Assembly (NCBI GenBank): GCA_040377825.1
Contig: JBEINZ010000090.1
Location: 1 to 10,861 of the forward strand
DNA: 10,861 bases
Reading direction: 5' to 3'
Source: JBEINZ01 sp040377825
Lineage (GTDB): Bacteria; Pseudomonadota; Alphaproteobacteria; Rhizobiales; Ancalomicrobiaceae
A program made the position numbers and the translations under genes. Shown piece after piece: positions 7,003 to 10,861 of this stretch (the first letter of the stretch is position 1; the number at the start of each line of letters is the position of its first letter). The notes under the pieces were generated by a model. It saw only the letters and a list, made by a program, of their open reading frames with translations. It had not been told where the DNA came from and ran no database searches.

Positions 7003-7973
7003 CAAACTTCGGCAAGCAACGTCGTGTCGAACATGGTGCGGGTTGCCTTGATGCCGACCTCTCCGAGGGCCGCGATATTCTTGGCAATCGCCTCTTCGCT
7101 CATCGAGAAGATGCCCCCAGGCGTTTCCATAAGCGGCTGCTGAGCCTTGTTGAAGTAAACTTCGTTAGCGATCGTACGCCCTGTGGCCTTGAACCAAGTG
7201 TCCGCCCACTTCGGCGGATAAGCGGCGGGGTCCTTGAAGTTCTCCACCCAGCCCTTGCGGCTCGCGCGCAGCCACGCGACCAGATCCTTGCGACGCGTCT
7301 TCAAAGTTTCTTCTTGGACGACAACCGTATCGTTGAAGATCGTGAAGCCAAAATCGTACAGAAGGAATGACGTAGCGTCAAAGCCCTGTTGCTTGATCGT
7401 GTAGGGAACGTTGGTCGTGAAATCGAGCGAGGCATCGATCTCGCCCTTGATCAGCGGGGTCGGATCGTAGGTGTAGGGGACGATCTTAACCTTAGAACGA
7501 TCAATTTTATTCAACTTCAGCATCGCTTCGACGGAGATCACATTGACCGGCGGCACGGCGAGCGTCTTGCCAATCAGATCCTGCGGCGTCTTGATCGGCT
7601 TGGAGGCGAGCGAGACGATGCCGACTGGGTTTTTCTGATACTGTGCGCCGATGATCTTGAACTTCGCGCCCTGCTCGACGATCGCCTTCACCGTGGTGTC
7701 CGGCGTCGTCAGCGCGATCTCGGCTTTGCCCGCGATGAGCGAGGCCTCGGGGATCACATCCGGGCCGCCGGGCAGATAGGTCTGCGTCAGGCCTTCGGCG
7801 GCATAGTAGCCGCCGTCCATCGCGATGAAATAGCCCGCGAACTCCGCATCGTTGATCCAAGCGGCCTGCAATGTGACGGCGGTTGCGGCATTTGCATTGC
7901 GGCTGGCAAGGGGCAACACGGTTCCGGCTGCCATGAGACTCATGAACCGGCGACGATCGATCGATAGTTTCAA
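7002..7973 (-). CDS. Tat-exported solute-binding protein, NMT1/THI5-like
   Basis: The protein has 323 residues. The N-terminus carries a twin-arginine signal (DRRRFMS, residues 6-12), a short hydrophobic stretch and an A-N-A site near residue 29, so export in folded form to the periplasm is expected. The mature protein begins with the THI5/NMT1 pattern: W-x-N-D-A-E-F-A-G-x-F near 39-49, then G-Y-Y-A-A-E-G, P-G-G-P-D and a short A-G-K-A-E-I-A. Known relatives bind thiamine-precursor pyrimidines, riboflavin, taurine or nitrate-type solutes. The W-x2-D-A-E-F-A-G opening is closest to the pyrimidine/flavin-binding group, so a small N-heterocycle is the likely ligand (inference). The TTG start is chosen because AAGGAG lies 7 bases upstream and it places the Tat motif at the right distance; the ATG at residue 11 would remove the arginines. 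Confidence 0.88.
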   Translation of the reverse strand: MKLSIDRRRFMSLMAAGTVLPLASRNANAATAVTLQAAWINDAEFAGYFIAMDGGYYAAEGLTQTYLPGGPDVIPEASLIAGKAEIALTTPDTTVKAIVEQGAKFKIIGAQYQKNPVGIVSLASKPIKTPQDLIGKTLAVPPVNVISVEAMLKLNKIDRSKVKIVPYTYDPTPLIKGEIDASLDFTTNVPYTIKQQGFDATSFLLYDFGFTIFNDTVVVQEETLKTRRKDLVAWLRASRKGWVENFKDPAAYPPKWADTWFKATGRTIANEVYFNKAQQPLMETPGGIFSMSEEAIAKNIAALGEVGIKATRTMFDTTLLAEV

Positions 7974-7980
7974 TTCAGTT

Positions 7981-7986
7981 CTCCTT
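7981..7986 (-). promoter_or_regulatory. Ribosome binding site deciding a TTG start
   Basis: AAGGAG on the minus strand, 7 bases before TTG at 7973. There is no ATG in frame between it and the twin-arginine motif, so the TTG is the supported start. Confidence 0.7.
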
Positions 7987-8017
7987 CTCTGGGTTATCGG
8001 TGTGAACGCGGAGGAAG

Positions 8018-8755
8018 TCAGGCCAAGCCTCGGATGCGCCGCAATTCCTGAAGCGGCGGCGTCACGGCGATCTGCTCCGAGCCAAGCAGATCCCATTTGA
8101 CACCACGCGGACGCTTCGCGCGGCGCTCGACGACATGCAGCCGTTCGGGCGTGGCGATCATGTCCACCAGGATGTCCGTCTCGGTCGGATGGAGCTTTTC
8201 TTCCACGAGCTGGCAATCATGAACGACGGCAGCCACGGGCGTGTTGTCGTCGACGAGGCTGAGATCAGTGAACATGCCCCATTCCAGATCGAAGAAGCCG
8301 TGACCCTTGCCGAAGCGCACGCCGTCGACCGAAACGGCCGAGGCGCCGGTCACCAGGAAGTCGAAACGGCCACGCCGCGCGATTTCGGCAAGCGTGATCG
8401 GACGGGCGAAATGCTCCATGCCATCAAGCCAGGCCGCATAGAGTTCGGCGCCCTTCGGGACCATTCCGGGTTCCATCAAAAGGAAGCCGCGATAGATCCC
8501 ATAGGTAGACATGACAAAGGGAATTTCGGCCTCGATCATCCGGCGCCGGAGGTCTACCAAGCAGTTATCCGGCGTGATGAACGCAAAGCGTGATTTCTTG
8601 TAGGCATCGAGGCCAACAATACGGTCAGTTGCGCGTTCGGATCCTTTGAAGTCTGGAATAACTTCGGCGAAATTCAAATGAAATCGGGTATCAGGTATGG
8701 CCACCCCTTTCAGTTTGGCCCATATTCTTTCCCGAACTAACTTGGACTTCGACAC
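8018..8755 (-). CDS. 5-formyltetrahydrofolate cyclo-ligase-like protein (MTHFSD-like branch)
   Basis: The protein has 245 residues. The fold's signature loop is visible as GKGHGFFD (149-156), corresponding to G-x-G-x-G-Y-Y-D of methenyltetrahydrofolate synthetases, which use ATP and Mg2+ to cyclise 5-formyltetrahydrofolate. The N-terminal half (I-P-D-F-K-G-S-E near 33-40, then T-P-D and V-D-L-R-R-R near 61-72) fits the MTHFSD-type group better than the ~200-residue housekeeping enzyme, and true cyclo-ligase activity in that group is not established. It is the first gene of the transporter operon, 44 bases ahead of the binding-protein gene, suggesting a role in processing the imported compound, perhaps a formyl-, folate- or pterin-related step (inference). 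The GTG start has GAGGAA 6 bases upstream. Confidence 0.85.
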   Translation of the reverse strand: MSKSKLVRERIWAKLKGVAIPDTRFHLNFAEVIPDFKGSERATDRIVGLDAYKKSRFAFITPDNCLVDLRRRMIEAEIPFVMSTYGIYRGFLLMEPGMVPKGAELYAAWLDGMEHFARPITLAEIARRGRFDFLVTGASAVSVDGVRFGKGHGFFDLEWGMFTDLSLVDDNTPVAAVVHDCQLVEEKLHPTETDILVDMIATPERLHVVERRAKRPRGVKWDLLGSEQIAVTPPLQELRRIRGLA

Positions 8756-8761
8756 GAATGG

Positions 8762-8767
8762 TTCCTC
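8762..8767 (-). promoter_or_regulatory. Ribosome binding site deciding a GTG start
   Basis: GAGGAA on the minus strand, 6 bases before GTG at 8755, supporting that start for the cyclo-ligase-like gene. Confidence 0.65.
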
Positions 8768-8772
8768 GTCGA

Positions 8773-8802
8773 GTGTTTCAGCGTTTCATCATCGTGAAAC
8801 AC
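8773..8802. promoter_or_regulatory. Inverted repeat, candidate RpiR-family operator
   Basis: GTGTTTCA (8773-8780) and TGAAACAC (8795-8802) are perfect 8-base arms. Inside, a second GTTTCA (8783-8788) forms GTTTCA-N6-TGAAAC with the same right arm. The repeat lies in the 105-base gap between the divergent regulator and transporter operon, about 20 bases before the operon's start codon, a place suited to repression. RpiR-family regulators of known function often bind palindromes of short half-sites with similar spacing; the sinorhizobial IolR GGAA-N6-TTCC site is one from memory. Binding here is inferred from position and symmetry. No convincing -35/-10 pair could be assigned in the gap. Confidence 0.6.
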
Positions 8803-8860
8803 GTTGTTCGACAATGCAAGATGGCACGTCACATTTTCATCGCGATCTGGAACTCACCGC

Positions 8861-9709
8861 ATGGCTTCTCGACTGACGCTCCGCATCCAAGAACGCATGG
8901 CTCGGCTCACCAAAAGCGAGCAGCGCATCGGACAATTGATCCTCGGTCGGCCGCAGGTGATCGATACGAATTCGGCGACCGACCTCGCGCGCATGGCCGG
9001 CGTTTCCAAGGCAACCGCCGCGCGCTTCTTCCGCTCGCTCGGCTATGCGGATTTCGACGAAGTGAAGGCGCAGGCGCGCGAGGAGCGTAACCGCACGGAG
9101 CCGTTCCAGTATTCGCTGGCGGCTTCGGAAAAGGTCGTACTCGGGCGGGCGATCGGCGATCACTTGAACCTTGAACTCGCCAATCTGACGCGAACCTTCG
9201 AGGAACTACGCTCCGACAAGCTCTCCGAGGCCGCCGAACTCATTGCCGACGCGCCACGCCTTTGGATCTTGGGGCTCGGCTTGGAGGAGGGTCTGGCGCG
9301 TCATGCCCGCGTGCTGTTTTCGCGGCTGCGCCACAATGTAATGCTGCTCGGAATGAACGACGGTGCCTGGGCGGAAGATCTCGCCATGACCGGCCCGCGC
9401 GATGTCTTGATCCTCATCACAATCGACCCGCGACCGCGCATCCTGAAGGCGATTATCGGCTACGCGCGGACCACGCGGGTGACCGTCATCACCATCACCG
9501 ACCATTCCTATTTCGCCCAGGCCCAACGCTTTTCGCGCGTTGTTCTGCCATGCCACGTCACAAGCTTTGGCCTAATTCCGTCAAGCACGCCGATCGCCAG
9601 CGTGCTGCGACTGCTTGCCATTTCAGTGATCGGACATGACGCGCAAACGGCGCTGCAGCGCATGGATATCATCACGGAGATTCACGAAGAACTCGATGAC
9701 GTGGAATGA
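8861..9709 (+). CDS. RpiR/MurR-family transcriptional regulator (HTH plus SIS domain)
   Basis: The protein has 282 residues, the usual family length. The N-terminal helix-turn-helix domain covers about residues 1-77, with the recognition region S-A-T-D-L-A-R-M-A-G-V-S-K-A-T near 38-52 followed by R-F-F-R-S-L-G-Y. A SIS domain (~120-255) follows, with the nucleotide-like fold strands LWILGLG and DVLILITI visible. SIS domains of this family normally bind phosphosugars, but members also control other catabolic operons. It is divergent from the cyclo-ligase-like/ABC operon across a shared region with a perfect inverted repeat, so it most likely controls that operon and possibly itself. The ATG at 8861 is the first ATG in frame; the longer frame begins at TTG 8804 and would run through the intergenic region. 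Only a weak GGA motif precedes it. Its stop is 12 bases from the stop of the opposing gene. Confidence 0.92.
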   Translation: MASRLTLRIQERMARLTKSEQRIGQLILGRPQVIDTNSATDLARMAGVSKATAARFFRSLGYADFDEVKAQAREERNRTEPFQYSLAASEKVVLGRAIGDHLNLELANLTRTFEELRSDKLSEAAELIADAPRLWILGLGLEEGLARHARVLFSRLRHNVMLLGMNDGAWAEDLAMTGPRDVLILITIDPRPRILKAIIGYARTTRVTVITITDHSYFAQAQRFSRVVLPCHVTSFGLIPSSTPIASVLRLLAISVIGHDAQTALQRMDIITEIHEELDDVE

Positions 9710-9721
9710 TTGCACCGCCGC

Positions 9722-10759
9722 TTAAACTTGCTCGATTTCAACCGTCAGCAATTCGTGATCGGAAATCGCTTGCCCGGCCTTGTCGATGGCCGGCCAAACC
9801 TTCGGATTGTGCGCGATCACGCCGCGCGTGAAGATCCAATCAATCCGACGGAAAGGCGGCCGTGGGGCGCCGTCCGGGCGGGTCCGCTCGGTGGGTTCCG
9901 GCGTGTTGGCGGCAAGCCACTCGAAGCCAGCGGCCCGGAAGCGCGCGAACAGCGGCTCAAAGGTTTCGGCCGAGACAAACCATTCCGCGGCCCGATCAGC
10001 CGGATCCGCGTCACGCGGCATTGCAGCAGTGTTGAAGTCGCCGGCGACAACGGCCTGACCGTCGCCATAGACCTGATCCAGCGCGGTTAGAAGCCGCTCG
10101 ACTTGACGGGCGCGGTCTTCCGCGTCCGAGTGGCTTTCCAGATGCAACGAGGCCACGAAGAGCGGGCCCCGTGCGGTCGTGATCGTCGCGCCGACAGCGC
10201 AGCGCCCGCCGATGCGCCGCTGATCGCCCTGCCCGTCGAACCACACGCCGCCATCGTCAAGCGCGATGCGAACCGGCGCCGAGAGCGGGGCGCGGGCAAG
10301 GACGGCGTTGCCGTGGAGACCCTGTTCGTTGACTTGGCCGAAGTGCCAAGTCTGCTCGCGAGCGTCGCCGAGGCCAAGTTCCAGGAATTCCGTCGCGAAA
10401 ACATGGCCCATTCCGAGCGCTGCGCCGATTTCCGCCGTCGTATGGCGGTTGCCCGAGCGCGCCATGCCGAGATCCATTTCCGACAAGAGCAGCACGTCGG
10501 CACCGGTCTTGCCGATGAGCTTGGTGGTATCCGTCAGATACTTGCAGCGCTCGATGTTCCAGGCGGCGACGGTGATCCTGCCGGCCGGGCGGGCGACTTC
10601 AGGTGCGGGACGAACCTCCAAAACATTGAGCCCTGCCACCGCCGACACCATCGAGTCATGCGAAGCCTTGCCGGGCGGCAAGCTCCGCGCGCGATCGCGA
10701 ACGGATTCAAGTGGACCGGACATGTTGGACGTGGTCGCGGTGACGAGCGAGGGGACCAT
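9722..10759 (-). CDS. Endonuclease/exonuclease/phosphatase (EEP) superfamily protein
   Basis: The protein has 345 residues. The metal-dependent EEP catalytic set is complete and in order: WNIE (67-70) with Asn68, S-E-M-D with Glu94, HGN (149-151), LHLES with His206, GDFN (240-243), RIDW with Asp307, and SDH (333-335) with the catalytic His335. The superfamily hydrolyses phosphodiester or phosphomonoester bonds in DNA, RNA, lipids or inositol phosphates; the substrate cannot be told from these motifs. About 60 residues precede the catalytic domain; they include no clear signal peptide and may be a poorly ordered extension. The ATG at 10759 has AAAGG 5 bases upstream. It converges on the RpiR gene and has no obvious link to the transporter. 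No terminator hairpin is seen in the 12-base gap. Confidence 0.88.
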   Translation of the reverse strand: MVPSLVTATTSNMSGPLESVRDRARSLPPGKASHDSMVSAVAGLNVLEVRPAPEVARPAGRITVAAWNIERCKYLTDTTKLIGKTGADVLLLSEMDLGMARSGNRHTTAEIGAALGMGHVFATEFLELGLGDAREQTWHFGQVNEQGLHGNAVLARAPLSAPVRIALDDGGVWFDGQGDQRRIGGRCAVGATITTARGPLFVASLHLESHSDAEDRARQVERLLTALDQVYGDGQAVVAGDFNTAAMPRDADPADRAAEWFVSAETFEPLFARFRAAGFEWLAANTPEPTERTRPDGAPRPPFRRIDWIFTRGVIAHNPKVWPAIDKAGQAISDHELLTVEIEQV

Positions 10760-10800
10760 GAATGCCTTTGAAGAAGGAGAACGAGAGCCAGGATTCTGTT

Positions 10801-10861
10801 CTATGAAAGGTGGCTCAGCGGCGCGTCATTTTGATGAAGGCTCAAAATCCCGGCATGGCGG
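10801..10861 (-). CDS. Possible 3' end of an upstream gene (partial)
   Basis: On the minus strand a frame is open from the window edge to TAG at 10801-10803, giving about 19 residues (starting R-H-A-G-I-L-S-L). If real, it is the tail of a gene 41 bases ahead of the EEP gene. The piece is too short to recognise and may be intergenic. Confidence 0.15.
   Translation of the reverse strand, partial: RHAGILSLHQNDAPLSHLS
10828..10848. repeat. Short inverted repeat upstream of the EEP gene
   Basis: ATTTTGA (10828-10834) and TCAAAAT (10842-10848) are perfect 7-base arms around a 7-base spacer. The arms are AT-rich with no following T-run, so it is more like an operator than a rho-independent terminator. 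Its role is unknown. Confidence 0.3.

Noticed and set aside
7974..8017. A riboswitch (for example thiamine pyrophosphate) before the THI5-like binding-protein gene
   Set aside because: Only 44 bases separate the genes, too short for a known TPP aptamer, and the upstream gene is co-transcribed. No aptamer core motif was seen in the divergent gap either.
8756..8860. A 6S RNA gene next to the cyclo-ligase-like gene, as known beside ygfA in E. coli
   Set aside because: The gap is only 105 bases, has no long bulged hairpin of 6S type, and holds the divergent regulator's leader. The protein is also not of the housekeeping YgfA type.

Overview
The window reads as accessory metabolism from a GC-rich alphaproteobacterium. 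The evidence is indirect: most genes have G/C-rich third codon positions, the solute-binding protein carries a Tat-type signal, and the gene families (a CoxL/CoxM/CoxS-type molybdenum hydroxylase, an NMT1/THI5-type ABC importer, an RpiR/SIS regulator) are common in Rhizobiales and relatives. I cannot name a genus. No rRNA, tRNA, IS transposase, CRISPR array or phage gene is visible.

Layout. Positions 1-757 hold no confident gene. The first ~115 bases are extremely C-rich on the + strand, switching abruptly to G-rich. One minus-strand frame stays open from 696 to the window edge, with a short stretch that looks coding. A 54-residue small ORF (758-922) sits one base before a molybdenum hydroxylase pair on the + strand: a 1049-residue FAD-domain/molybdopterin-domain fusion (924-4073) and its two-cluster [2Fe-2S] subunit (4070-4660). 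One base after the latter's stop lies the stop of an opposing minus-strand operon. In transcription order that operon is a 5-formyltetrahydrofolate cyclo-ligase-like protein (8755-8018), a Tat-exported NMT1/THI5-like binding protein (7973-7002), an ABC ATPase (7002-6229) and a permease made of two fused permease domains (6239-4662). Divergent from the operon is an RpiR-family regulator (8861-9709), and the 105-base gap between them holds a perfect inverted repeat that is a good operator candidate. Convergent with the regulator is an endonuclease/exonuclease/phosphatase-family protein (10759-9722). The last 102 bases hold only a short inverted repeat and a possible gene tail.

Working model (inference). 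The RpiR protein senses a small metabolite and controls the transporter operon. The THI5-like importer brings in a small N-heterocyclic compound (pyrimidine, purine or pterin-like). The molybdenum hydroxylase hydroxylates it in the cytoplasm, and the cyclo-ligase-like protein handles a folate, pterin or formyl-group step. The substrate cannot be read from the sequence. The most distinctive points are the FAD-Mo fusion with a separate Fe-S subunit, the fused permease, the cyclo-ligase-like protein heading a transport operon, and the operator-like repeats.
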